40,039 nucleotides of DNA from a virus: IMG/VR virus record IMGVR_UViG_3300046520_000057, positions 1 through 40,039 of that record; one strand, given 5' to 3'. Of the stretch, positions 23,963 through 31,600 are shown piece after piece. The position numbers and the translations under genes were made by a program. Numbering within the stretch: position 1 is the stretch's first letter; every line of letters begins with the position of its first letter. Under the pieces are notes generated by a model. It had not been told where the DNA came from and made no database searches. It was given only the letters and a program-made list of their open reading frames with translations.

Positions 23963-24351
23963 TGCTGTGGGTTAATCGTTATCTGGAAACGCGCTACGTG
24001 GACGGGGGGCGCGGTCCTGAGGATTACGATTGCTGGGGCCTTGTGCGCCAGGTTCGCCATGTCGAGCTAGGCTTTCCACTGCTGCCGGAGTATGGGTCGT
24101 TGCGCAATACGTCGCCGCGCGACTTCACCCGCGCGTATCGCCGGGAGAGCAGAGCGTTACGGGAATGCGGGCCGGAGCATGGCGCGATCGCGGCTGTGCT
24201 GATCGGCTCCATCTGCACGCACGTTGCTGTAGTGCTTGAATACGAAGGACAGTTTAAGATACTGGAAATCAACCCGACTCGCGGCCCTCGCTTCCTCCCC
24301 TTGGATAAGTGGCTGCGCGACCATAATCGAGTGACCTTCCATAATGATTGA
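23962..24351 (+). CDS. NlpC/P60-type tail tip peptidase
   Basis: 129 aa. The catalytic Cys24 lies in EDYDCWGLVRQV and the His87 in SICTHVAVVLEY, followed by an Asn/polar strand (ILEINPTRGP), as in NlpC/P60 enzymes. It should cut peptidoglycan peptides during DNA entry and corresponds to the C-terminal half of lambda gpK. The ATG at 23962 shares its A with the preceding TAA; a longer frame from 23908 has no support. It overlaps the gpJ-like gene by eight bases. Confidence 0.85.
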   Translation: MLWVNRYLETRYVDGGRGPEDYDCWGLVRQVRHVELGFPLLPEYGSLRNTSPRDFTRAYRRESRALRECGPEHGAIAAVLIGSICTHVAVVLEYEGQFKILEINPTRGPRFLPLDKWLRDHNRVTFHND

Positions 24352-27049
24352 AGTCTTCGCGAGCCGCCTTTCGGATACCGGGAAGGAAACCTACCGAACG
24401 CGCAAAGCGCAAACCATCTTGGCGTGGTTGCATGCCAACGGCGTTTCCTCCGATACGAATTTGAACAAGCTACAGATCAGCGTTTACCTGAACGGCGAAC
24501 GGCTGCTGCCACGTCAGTGGGCGCAGACCTCCTTCAAGCCCTCCGATCACGTAGAGATCTACCGGGAGCCGGCCGGCGCGGATCCATTCTCGATTACCTT
24601 CGCGCTGATCTTCGGTGCGGCGGCCTTGCTTAAAGCCTTGGTTCCCAAGCTGCCGACCACGAACAGCAGTAGTCGCGGCCAGGGCAACCCTTTGGAGGAA
24701 GCCAGCGCCAAGGGTAACAAGGTAAAGATCAATGACGTGATTCCTGAATGCGCCGGATACAACCCTGCGCGCTATCCAGATTACGCGGTGCCGCCGCGCC
24801 GATACTTCGCCGGCCCTCGTGAACAGCGAATCGAAATGCTGTTGAACATTTCCAAGGGTTCGGTTCAGGTGCCTCCTAGCACCGTCAAGACTGGACAGAC
24901 TCCTCTACTGTCCCTAGGTGACGACGCTAGCTTTTCGATCTACCAACCGGGGGCGAACCTAGCCTCGGAACCCGCTCGGCTGTTCTGGTACACCGCACCG
25001 GAAGTAGGCGCCAGTTCCACCGGTACAGCGGGGCTCGAATTGACTGTCAGCACGGACCTGACCACGGAGGCTACCGCGTCCGTCTACGCTTTCAACTCGA
25101 CCACGGTTAGCATACCGACTGATGCAGGGACGTTCCCTGACGACTGGACATCAGGACTGATGCTGAACATCTTCGCGCCATATCCCTACACCGTCGCCGA
25201 CGGGACCGGGACCGGCGGCCGGGACGTTATCAGTGGTGACATCGCGCAGCTCGGCTTCGTCGCGGGCGACACTATAGAAATCACGGGCGACAACGCCGGT
25301 CAGTACGCCGTCTTCTCTGCGACGCCTACCGAGCTTCAGCTCGACTATGCGTCGGGCGCCCCCGGTACAGGCTTGGTCGTCGGCGCGGTGTCCATGTCGA
25401 TTACCTTCCGTGGCTCCCGTTACCGCATTCTAACCGCCGGCAGCTCTAGCCTATTGGTTGAGCGCATCAAGTCGAACGGAACAGCGGATGGCGGATGGCC
25501 AGGGTGGTCCAGCATGTCGTCGAACCTGGCGCGCGTTCAACTGGACCCTTCGAACTACCAAGGAGGCTACCGAGGGCCCTTCCCCGCGTGCCCACCGGGT
25601 GAAGTTATATCCGTACTGGAGTGGGATACCTTGTTCCCATCAGGGATCATCGGCTTGGGCGCGAAGGGAGATCAATACACCGTATCTTCGACGAATACGT
25701 TGGAATACCGCGACATGGCCCTAGGGGGTGCGTGGACCCCCCTGGTAAAGACTGAAAGCGGGAACACCCTTGACTCTCAAGGCTTTACCTATCGCCACAC
25801 ACTGCCTTACCCAATGCGGGCGGAAGCGCGTATGAAGCGAGAGCCGAAAGTCGGTGGGGTCGCTTCTAATGAAGTGCGCGACGCGGTGCAGTGGCTTCAG
25901 CTCAAAGGTCTGATGGAGAATTCCTCTCCATCCACATACGACGACGTGACGATGATCGCTTGCAACATCAGAGGCGGTGACCGCATTTCATCCCAGACGG
26001 AGAACCTCGTGTCGGTGGAATGTACCCGCATTCTCCCAGTGTTGCGGGGCGGGGTATGGCGCGCGCCGCAACCGACGCGGGAGATCTCCGCGTGGATAGG
26101 CCACGTTATACGCAGCGTCGGGTATAACGACACTACGGACATCGACCTGGCCGAACTTGATCGTCTGGAGCGCACCCGCTGGACGCCACGCGGCGATACT
26201 TACGACCGGATCGTCACGGACTCTGGAACGGTGAAAGCGAACCTGATCGAATGTTTGCAGGCTGGGTTCTCCGAGCTGACCATAGATCGCGGCGTTTTGG
26301 TGCCGGTGCGTGATGAGCCACGCGGCGAAGTGTTCGACCACGTTTATAATCCGCAGATCATGATCGATCCGTTGGCCTATGAGTTCAAGGCGCCGAACCA
26401 GCCTGACGACTACGACGGCGTGGACGTTGAATACTTCGACCACATAACGCGCCAGTACGAAACGGTGCAATGCCGACTGCCGGGTGATCTTGGCACACGC
26501 GTCGAGCAGGTGAAGCTTGAAGGCGTCTGCGTTCGTTATCGTGCGTGGCGTATCGGTATGCGGCAGCGTCGCTCGCATCTGTACCGCCGTCGCGAATATA
26601 GCTTCCGCACAGAGCTGGACGCGCTGAACAGCGGCTACCTGGACTACGTGGCGCTTGGCGTAACGACGCCAGGCTACGGTCAGTCGGCTTTGGTAGAGAG
26701 CTATCAGGCCGGCCCGCCTGTGACGGTAGGGTCGTCAGAGCCTTTAGACTGGACGAAGACGGGAGCCTATAAAGTCGTGTTGCGCCGCAAAGATGGCACC
26801 GCTTCGGGGCCTTACTTCGCTACGCGCGTAGACGATTACACCTTCACCATTCCGACACTGGACTTTGTGCCGGACCTGAGCGGGCAGATCGACACGCCGC
26901 CTATCATCCAGTTCGGCCATGAATCGAGGTGGTGCTTCCCGGCGTTGATCACGGAGGTGAAGCCGAGCGGCACGAAGTCGTGTGCCGTTTCTGCGGTGAA
27001 CTACGACGTGAGGATGTACGCAGACGACGACAACTTTCCGCCCGCATAA
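24344..27049 (+). CDS. Tail tip attachment protein, gpJ-like
   Basis: 901 aa. Residues 1-75 include a ubiquitin/MoaD-like beta-grasp part (LQISVYLNGERLLPRQW), which in lambda belongs to gpI-like sequence, followed by a hydrophobic segment (FALIFGAAALLKALVP, about 87-102). After it come a Ser/Gly linker (TTNSSSRGQGNPLEEASA), GNKVKINDVIPECAGYNPARYPDYAV and the gpJ-type hub/phage-tail domains. It forms the central tip and helps choose the receptor. It lacks the long fibronectin tail of lambda gpJ; the fibre and spike genes may take over that role. Confidence 0.85.
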   Translation: MIEVFASRLSDTGKETYRTRKAQTILAWLHANGVSSDTNLNKLQISVYLNGERLLPRQWAQTSFKPSDHVEIYREPAGADPFSITFALIFGAAALLKALVPKLPTTNSSSRGQGNPLEEASAKGNKVKINDVIPECAGYNPARYPDYAVPPRRYFAGPREQRIEMLLNISKGSVQVPPSTVKTGQTPLLSLGDDASFSIYQPGANLASEPARLFWYTAPEVGASSTGTAGLELTVSTDLTTEATASVYAFNSTTVSIPTDAGTFPDDWTSGLMLNIFAPYPYTVADGTGTGGRDVISGDIAQLGFVAGDTIEITGDNAGQYAVFSATPTELQLDYASGAPGTGLVVGAVSMSITFRGSRYRILTAGSSSLLVERIKSNGTADGGWPGWSSMSSNLARVQLDPSNYQGGYRGPFPACPPGEVISVLEWDTLFPSGIIGLGAKGDQYTVSSTNTLEYRDMALGGAWTPLVKTESGNTLDSQGFTYRHTLPYPMRAEARMKREPKVGGVASNEVRDAVQWLQLKGLMENSSPSTYDDVTMIACNIRGGDRISSQTENLVSVECTRILPVLRGGVWRAPQPTREISAWIGHVIRSVGYNDTTDIDLAELDRLERTRWTPRGDTYDRIVTDSGTVKANLIECLQAGFSELTIDRGVLVPVRDEPRGEVFDHVYNPQIMIDPLAYEFKAPNQPDDYDGVDVEYFDHITRQYETVQCRLPGDLGTRVEQVKLEGVCVRYRAWRIGMRQRRSHLYRRREYSFRTELDALNSGYLDYVALGVTTPGYGQSALVESYQAGPPVTVGSSEPLDWTKTGAYKVVLRRKDGTASGPYFATRVDDYTFTIPTLDFVPDLSGQIDTPPIIQFGHESRWCFPALITEVKPSGTKSCAVSAVNYDVRMYADDDNFPPA

Positions 27050-27056
27050 TCATGCG

Positions 27057-27065
27057 TGATACACT
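27057..27065 (+). promoter_or_regulatory. Extended -10 promoter candidate before lysis genes
   Basis: TGATACACT directly after the gpJ-like stop, 37 bases ahead of the first holin ATG. No good -35 (TTTCCG would be 19 bp away). It shares TGATANNCT with the late boundary sites at 14624 and 16306. Confidence 0.4.
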
Positions 27066-27101
27066 TTGGTGCATCTACGACCGACCCCAAGGGGCGCTGC
27101 G

Positions 27102-27482
27102 ATGTTCGACAAGTGTAGCCCGGAGTTCGTTTCAATCTGCTTCATCCTGGCCGCTGTAAACCCGTGGGCGGCTACCGGTGCCGCCTTCGGATGTTGCTTT
27201 TTCCTCGCCGCGCCCATGGCGACCAATGGTTGGCAACGCTTCAAGCTGATGATGTTTTCTTGGGGCATTGGTTACGGGAGCGGGGTGTTCTTCTACGGTG
27301 GTGGGCCGCCGTGGAACGAGAAGGCGATGATGGTCAGCGCGGCACTCTCTGCCCTTGGCGCTGTCATATTTACTGCGTTCTACTACGTGATCGACAAAAA
27401 TGGCCCATTGCCATCTTGGCTTGAGAATATTTTAGATCGCATCCCCTTGTTCAAACGAAACGGTGACAGCGATGGACTTTGA
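27102..27482 (+). CDS. Putative holin, three membrane segments
   Basis: 126 aa from ATG 27102 (AGGGG eight bases upstream). Three hydrophobic segments are visible: ICFILAAVNPWAATGAAFG with the following CCFFLAAPM, then the Gly-rich FSWGIGYGSGVFFYGGG, then VSAALSALGAVIFTAFYYV. A short basic tail ends FKRNGDS. It lies first in the lysis cassette, so a pore-forming holin or antiholin is likely. It resembles phage holin superfamily proteins by layout only. Confidence 0.65.
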   Translation: MFDKCSPEFVSICFILAAVNPWAATGAAFGCCFFLAAPMATNGWQRFKLMMFSWGIGYGSGVFFYGGGPPWNEKAMMVSAALSALGAVIFTAFYYVIDKNGPLPSWLENILDRIPLFKRNGDSDGL

Positions 27483-27780
27483 AGCGGTGTTGTTAGGTAT
27501 GCGCGCTCTGGTCTACTTCCTGACGTTCCTGATCATCGCCTCATTCAAAGCGGACGGCTGTCGCTGGCGCCCAGGTGTCTCCCTCTTCGCGTGGGGTCTT
27601 GGCGGATCGTCCTTCGCCTTCTCAGTGCTCATAGCTACCGACTGGCCGCACAACCTGTTCATGGGCCCACAATGGATTCCCACGGTCTACAGTCTGTGCG
27701 TGTTCTCCCTGGTCGCAAGGTGCCGGGGCAACCTAGCCAACCTTCTCCCTAAGTTCAAACCCCGGACGCCTCTCACATGA
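27472..27780 (+). CDS. Second small membrane protein, putative holin/antiholin
   Basis: 102 aa from ATG 27472 (a GTG at 27463 is possible). Three hydrophobic segments: ALVYFLTFLIIASF, SLFAWGLGGSSFAFSVLIA, and VYSLCVFSLVARC, with a basic C-terminus. It overlaps the first holin-like gene by 11 bases and the endolysin start by four. This arrangement is similar to the 3TM holins placed next to Pseudomonas phage endolysins. It probably acts with, or against, the upstream membrane protein in lysis timing. Confidence 0.65.
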   Translation: MDFEAVLLGMRALVYFLTFLIIASFKADGCRWRPGVSLFAWGLGGSSFAFSVLIATDWPHNLFMGPQWIPTVYSLCVFSLVARCRGNLANLLPKFKPRTPLT

Positions 27781-28259
27781 CTCTAAAATCTGACATTGCG
27801 GCGGGCCTCGCGCTCTTGCCGGCCAGTATGAATTCGACGGGTGCTTCCGTTCTGCTCTACGCTACGAACCTTCAAGAGAACCCACGGCGACTGGCGCAGC
27901 AAGTCGGCGGTCCTGCCGTGGGCGACTACCAGTTCGAGAAAGGCGGCGGTGTCAAAGGCGTAATGTCGCATCATGCCGTGGCGTACCTTACTCGCGCGGC
28001 GTGCGACGCTCATAAGGTGGAATTCAAAGCCGGACCAATCTACGAAGCGCTAAAGACCGATCCGGTCTTGGCCGCCGCATTGGCCAGGCTGCTGTACTAC
28101 ACCGATCCAGGTTCTATGCCATTTGCTGGTGACGAGGTGTTCGCCTGGCGGATGTACCTTCGCACATGGCGGCCGGGTGCCTACGTGCGTCAGCCGGAAG
28201 AACTCCGTGCGAAGTGGAAAAAGAACTACGCCGATGCGATGAGAGCCTATGACCTATAG
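27777..28259 (+). CDS. Endolysin, lysozyme/transglycosylase-like
   Basis: 160 aa. The pattern LLYATNLQENPRRLAQQVGG, GDYQFEKGGGVKGVMSH, ARLLYYTDPGSMP and FAWRMYLRTWRPG is a widespread phage muramidase-like family in which a Glu after a Gln (LQEN here) starts the active-site cleft. No signal peptide is visible, so export would need the holin. The family assignment comes from these motifs and the position between the holins and Rz. It overlaps Rz by 11 bases. Confidence 0.75.
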   Translation: MTLKSDIAAGLALLPASMNSTGASVLLYATNLQENPRRLAQQVGGPAVGDYQFEKGGGVKGVMSHHAVAYLTRAACDAHKVEFKAGPIYEALKTDPVLAAALARLLYYTDPGSMPFAGDEVFAWRMYLRTWRPGAYVRQPEELRAKWKKNYADAMRAYDL

Positions 28260-28755
28260 GTGTCTTGCCGCGTTCCTGATCGGCGCTGCTGGCGCGTGGT
28301 ACGTCCAGGGGCTGCGCTGGGATAACGATGCGCAGGCTGCCGACTTGGTAACGGCGCAGGCAATCAGCGCGAACGTGGACGCAGTGAACCAACAGCTAAT
28401 CGCGTCACGCGCACAGACGGAAGCCATCCGGCAGACGTTCCTAGAGTACAAGGCAGGTAAAGAAAATGAGACGAGTGCTCTTGAGCGGGCTGTTGCTGAT
28501 GGCACTAAGCGGTTGCGTGTCAAAGCCAGTTGTCCAGCAGTGCGCGCTGATGGAACCATTCCCGGCGGAGCTATCAGCGGAACCGCAGAACTTGACGCCT
28601 CTGTTAGATCGGATTATTTCGAATTGAAGCGAGGGCTTGACCGGCAGTTCGCCGAGTTGCAGTTCTGCCGGTCGGAATTGAGGAAGCGTTCAGCGAAGTC
28701 GGCGCTTACAACGGGTACACGCGGGGAAGTGTCCGCCGTCGGTAATGTTCCTTAG
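28249..28755 (+). CDS. Rz: Rz inner-membrane spanin
   Basis: 168 aa with a membrane anchor at about 5-22 (CLAAFLIGAAGAWYVQG). A long periplasmic helix follows (VDAVNQQLIASRAQTEAIRQ), then VADGTKRLRVKASCPAV, a phrase typical of lambda-like Rz proteins. It pairs with Rz1, encoded in another frame within it, to fuse inner and outer membranes. The last 66 bases overlap the end of the leftward gene at 28690. Confidence 0.88.
   Translation: MTYRCLAAFLIGAAGAWYVQGLRWDNDAQAADLVTAQAISANVDAVNQQLIASRAQTEAIRQTFLEYKAGKENETSALERAVADGTKRLRVKASCPAVRADGTIPGGAISGTAELDASVRSDYFELKRGLDRQFAELQFCRSELRKRSAKSALTTGTRGEVSAVGNVP
28466..28627 (+). CDS. Rz1: Rz1 outer-membrane spanin lipoprotein, nested in Rz
   Basis: 53 aa in the +1 frame within Rz. 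The N-terminus RRVLLSGLLLMALSGC is a lipoprotein signal with lipobox LSGC at residues 14-17; the mature part is short with two prolines (KPVV, EPFP) and ends RIISN. A modest SD (AGGTAAAGAAA) precedes the ATG. The nested arrangement is the standard one for Rz/Rz1. This gene is below 60 codons and easily missed. Confidence 0.88.
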   Translation: MRRVLLSGLLLMALSGCVSKPVVQQCALMEPFPAELSAEPQNLTPLLDRIISN

Positions 28756-28977
28756 AGGTCCGCACTCACATACCTTCGGCGCGAATTCTGCTTTTCCGGC
28801 CACCCTCCGAGTGGCTACCGCGAGATCAGTATGGCCTGAACCATCGCCGCTAGTTATTACCTCGAATTGCTGGCAAGCGAATTCCACCGCCGCACTCAGC
28901 CGCTTATTCTCTTCGCGCAGTTCGTTGCACTCTTTGAATGCTGCCGCGACATTCTCGTCCAGTCTAGTTTCTCTCAT
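28690..28977 (-). CDS. Hypothetical coiled-coil protein, last gene of the leftward operon
   Basis: 95 aa. The first 40 residues form a charged helix (FKECNELREENKRLSAAVEF). The end is a zinc-finger-like CECGPLRN with CTRCKRR. It starts in an ATGA overlap with the DUF3310 gene and ends inside the rightward Rz gene by 66 bases, tail to tail. No recognised family. Confidence 0.6.
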   Translation of the reverse strand: MRETRLDENVAAAFKECNELREENKRLSAAVEFACQQFEVITSGDGSGHTDLAVATRRVAGKAEFAPKVCECGPLRNITDGGHFPACTRCKRRLR

Positions 28978-29288
28978 TTCGCTTTCTCCTCTTCGAATTG
29001 GATCAGCATGTCGATGACGTGCTTCGCCTTGCGCAAGTCCTCGATGCCGCCCTTGTCACGAAACCGGCTGATGTACTTGATAGCGGTGTGCTGGCAGGCG
29101 TCTAAGCCGTTCTTCATCGAGTATTCCATCGGCTGGATGGCCATTTTCGCGTAGTGGTCGCCGCCGACTTGAACGTCTAAGGCTTTAGGTTCGGCTAATT
29201 CTTTGCGCTGTTGTACGCGATCCATATTCTCTTGAATATCGTCGCAGAATCCTAAATGGTCACGCTTTCCGCAAACATTGCAAGTCAT
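28974..29288 (-). CDS. DUF3310 (SaV-like) protein
   Basis: 104 aa. A small Cys cluster (CNVCGKRDHLGFC) precedes the DUF3310 core: VQVGGDHYAKMAIQPMEY, ACQHTAIKYISRFRDKGG, DLRKAKHVIDMLI. DUF3310 proteins are common in phages and are sometimes called putative nucleotide kinases; the biochemical role is not settled. Start overlaps the helicase stop (ATGA). Confidence 0.85.
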   Translation of the reverse strand: MTCNVCGKRDHLGFCDDIQENMDRVQQRKELAEPKALDVQVGGDHYAKMAIQPMEYSMKNGLDACQHTAIKYISRFRDKGGIEDLRKAKHVIDMLIQFEEEKAK

Positions 29289-30682
29289 GCTGCGTCCTCA
29301 ATAGTTTTAAACCCGCGTTCTTTCATCGCTTCCATCAAGATATCCTGCACCTCGCGTTTGCTCTGCAAACGTTCCATTACCAGCTCGTCCACGGTGTCGG
29401 CTGCCATGATCAGGTGCATGAACACCGGACGCTTGAACCCAGCCTGCAACTGGCGCGTAGGGCCTATACGCTCGATGAACTGGAGGAACTGCTCCAGGTT
29501 CCACGAGTAGCCGAAGAACGCCATTATGTTGCTGTGATACTGCAAACCGTCCACGCCGTGGCCCATGCTCGCCGGGTGGCCGAACCACACACGGCCTTCG
29601 CCCGCTTGCGCCCGCTCCAGTCCGCCTTTCTCGGCCAGGTCGATGCCGTCCGGGAAACGCTTCTTAAGCCGCGCCAAGTCGGACTTGAAGTTGTACGCGG
29701 TCAGCACTGGCATACCGGCGGCTTCCTCGATGATCTCTTCCAGGGCGTCCAGCTTCTCGTCGTGGATCTTCTCCCACTGCGTTCCGCCTTCCAGGTATGC
29801 GGCGCCGTTTGCGATCTGCAAAAGCTTCATCGACTTGGCCGCCGCGTTCAGCGCTTCGATCTGCTGTCCGCCTTCCAGCTCCATGAAGAACTGTTTCTCC
29901 ATCTGCTTGTACATGACCTTGGCGGCCGGCGGCAGTTCGACCATGATCTTGTTGATGATCGGCGCTTCAAGGTCGAACCAGTCCGCCGCGTCGATGGTGA
30001 TGCACACATCGCGCAAGGCTTCCTGGATCTGCTCCTGCGCTTGATCGGTCGCCTCTACACCGAACCCGGTATGCGAAGCGCGAAACCAACGCTGCTTGAA
30101 AGCGTCGAACGTCCGGCCTAAGCGGTCGCCTTTGTCCACAAACCACATCTGCCCCCACAGATCCTGTAAGCCGTTAGGGCTGGGCGTACCGGTCAACAGG
30201 ATGATGCGCTTGATCTTGGTGTGCGCGACCCGGGCGAGTGCCTTGGCGCGCTGTGTACCCTGCCGTAAGCGAAAGCCTTTCAACTTGGTCGCTTCGTCGA
30301 TCACGACAGTTTTAAAGGGCCACTTGTCGCCGAAGTGTTCGACCAGCCAGGGCAACTGTTCAAAGTTCGTCGTATAGATCGGCACATGAACGCGCAGCGC
30401 TGCCTGCCGATCCTTCAACGAACCAATGACCGGCACAACCCGCAGATGCTTCAGGTGGTTCCACTTGCGAACCTCGTTCGGCCAGGTTGTCCGGGCAACG
30501 CGCAGCGGAGCTACTACGAGCACGGGGTAAACGTCGTCAGTAAGGCTCAAGTCTTCAAGCGCAGAGAGCGTCGAGGATGTCTTCCCGGTGCCGGGGGAAC
30601 TCCAGACAGCGCAACGCTTGATAGCCTTGATGTAGTCGCTGATCAGTTCCTGATAGCGGCGGGGTACGAAGTCAGTTGCCAT
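29285..30682 (-). CDS. SNF2-type DNA helicase
   Basis: 465 aa, superfamily 2. Motif I SSPGTGKTSS (28-37), motif II VVIDEAT (D129/E130), motif III ILLTGTPSPNG (about 161-171), a C-terminal half with WFGHPASMGHGVDGLQ, and the motif VI-like QFLQFIERIGPTRQ. Its size matches the phage SNF2 helicases that travel with family A polymerase and VRR-NUC. It likely moves on double-stranded DNA in replication or recombination. It overlaps the preceding gene by 11 bases; AAGG stands nine bases before the ATG. Confidence 0.9.
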   Translation of the reverse strand: MATDFVPRRYQELISDYIKAIKRCAVWSSPGTGKTSSTLSALEDLSLTDDVYPVLVVAPLRVARTTWPNEVRKWNHLKHLRVVPVIGSLKDRQAALRVHVPIYTTNFEQLPWLVEHFGDKWPFKTVVIDEATKLKGFRLRQGTQRAKALARVAHTKIKRIILLTGTPSPNGLQDLWGQMWFVDKGDRLGRTFDAFKQRWFRASHTGFGVEATDQAQEQIQEALRDVCITIDAADWFDLEAPIINKIMVELPPAAKVMYKQMEKQFFMELEGGQQIEALNAAAKSMKLLQIANGAAYLEGGTQWEKIHDEKLDALEEIIEEAAGMPVLTAYNFKSDLARLKKRFPDGIDLAEKGGLERAQAGEGRVWFGHPASMGHGVDGLQYHSNIMAFFGYSWNLEQFLQFIERIGPTRQLQAGFKRPVFMHLIMAADTVDELVMERLQSKREVQDILMEAMKERGFKTIEDAA

Positions 30683-30926
30683 CTTTTTTCACCTTCAGGC
30701 CTGAGGCTTCTATGGCGGATATAACCTCTTCGGATTTCATAAGCTCGCCATCCGGGTAGCCGTCGTAGCCTACGGTTCTCGGTAACTCGATCTCAATGGC
30801 TGTGCGGGAAGCGTTCCACGCTGCTTCCATAAGTTCTTCGGATTGCCACCCCAATGAGACGCCGCAGCGTTCGCCTAAGTCTTGTTGCTCCTCGAACCAA
30901 TCCTGAAATTTCCGTGAGTTTGACAT
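30672..30926 (-). CDS. Hypothetical 84-aa protein
   Basis: Acidic, helical and Trp-rich (FQDWFEEQQDLGERCG, ELMEAAWNASRTAIE), followed by a short C-terminal helix. Small W-x-A-R-type proteins of this look are common in phage early regions and have no known role. It lies between VRR-NUC (one-base overlap) and the helicase (11-base overlap), so it is co-translated with DNA metabolism genes. Confidence 0.65.
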   Translation of the reverse strand: MSNSRKFQDWFEEQQDLGERCGVSLGWQSEELMEAAWNASRTAIEIELPRTVGYDGYPDGELMKSEEVISAIEASGLKVKKDGN

Positions 30927-31243
30927 CAGCCGGCCACCCCAAAAGTATCACCGCGCCATACAGGAGTACCACGCAGCAGAGCGCCTAGCATCCAGTCAAC
31001 CTGCTGCGTACTATCAAGCCAGTAAACGAGAGCACCCACCGCACGGCGACGGTCATGGTCGCGCACCTGAGCTTCGGTAGGCTTTTTGCCGGTCGCTTTC
31101 AGCTCAATGAACAACACGCGACCGCTGAAGGTGATAATCCGATCGGGCACCGAACGACGCTGGGGGCTCGTGAACTTGTCGCACAGCGCGCCAATCTCTT
31201 TGCAGCGCTTGACGAGGTACGCTTCGATATCGCGTTCTAGCAT
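30926..31243 (-). CDS. VRR-NUC endonuclease
   Basis: 105 aa, a stand-alone VRR-NUC domain of the PD-(D/E)XK group. Glu3 near the N-terminus, PDR (D34) in SVPDRIITF, ELK (E47, K49) in LFIELKATGKKPTEAQ and the conserved Gln59 form a complete active site. Phage members act on branched DNA and usually stand beside the SNF2 helicase and polymerase, as here. It may resolve recombination or replication forks. Confidence 0.9.
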   Translation of the reverse strand: MLERDIEAYLVKRCKEIGALCDKFTSPQRRSVPDRIITFSGRVLFIELKATGKKPTEAQVRDHDRRRAVGALVYWLDSTQQVDWMLGALLRGTPVWRGDTFGVAG

Positions 31244-31545
31244 GACAAATCCTCAAAGGAATCCACGGTGCAAAGCCGAACGACTTCGAGGCAGGTAGCT
31301 TCATCCATTAGCATCATGTGGCATTGCTCTTTCGGAATCTTCAGTTCCTTCGCCAACCAGTGGTAAGCCTCATTGCGCGACATCTTTCCGCTTTCCCACT
31401 TCGGATCGAAAGCTTTATGCGCCATCATTCGCGCACGGGCCAAAGGGCTGCCCGGCTCTGCGCTTTTCGATTTAGAACGAACGCGACCTACCGGCATGCG
31501 GCCGTCTTGCATACGCTGTATCAAGTAATCCGCTTCTTCACCCAT
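31237..31545 (-). CDS. DUF3268-like protein lacking the usual zinc finger
   Basis: 102 aa from the ATG that follows GGAGGG (a longer frame to 31572 is less likely). Residues 35-100 (SPLARARMMAHKAFDPKWES, MSRNEAYHWLAKELKIPK, CHMMLMDEATCLEVVRLC) match the C-terminal part of DUF3268 proteins. The N-terminal CxxC zinc-finger half normally found in that family is replaced by a short basic segment. Function unknown. First gene after the promoter at 31572. Confidence 0.7.
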   Translation of the reverse strand: MGEEADYLIQRMQDGRMPVGRVRSKSKSAEPGSPLARARMMAHKAFDPKWESGKMSRNEAYHWLAKELKIPKEQCHMMLMDEATCLEVVRLCTVDSFEDLSC

Positions 31546-31571
31546 CACAAACCCTCCTCTAGATGTACGCA

Positions 31572-31600
31572 AGCTTATGCAAGATTCGACTTGTAGTCAA
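31572..31600 (-). promoter_or_regulatory. Leftward promoter with CAAG-N6-CTTG dyad
   Basis: On the minus strand TTGACT (31595-31600), 17-bp spacer, TAAGCT (31572-31577). The spacer contains CAAG-TCGAAT-CTTG (31580-31593), matching the dyads in the promoters at 34631 and 39583. It overlaps the stop codon of the polymerase gene and would drive 31545 and the genes after it. Confidence 0.5.

Noticed and set aside
29414-30121. 235-aa rightward frame opposite the helicase
   Set aside because: Antisense to a gene with complete SF2 motifs.
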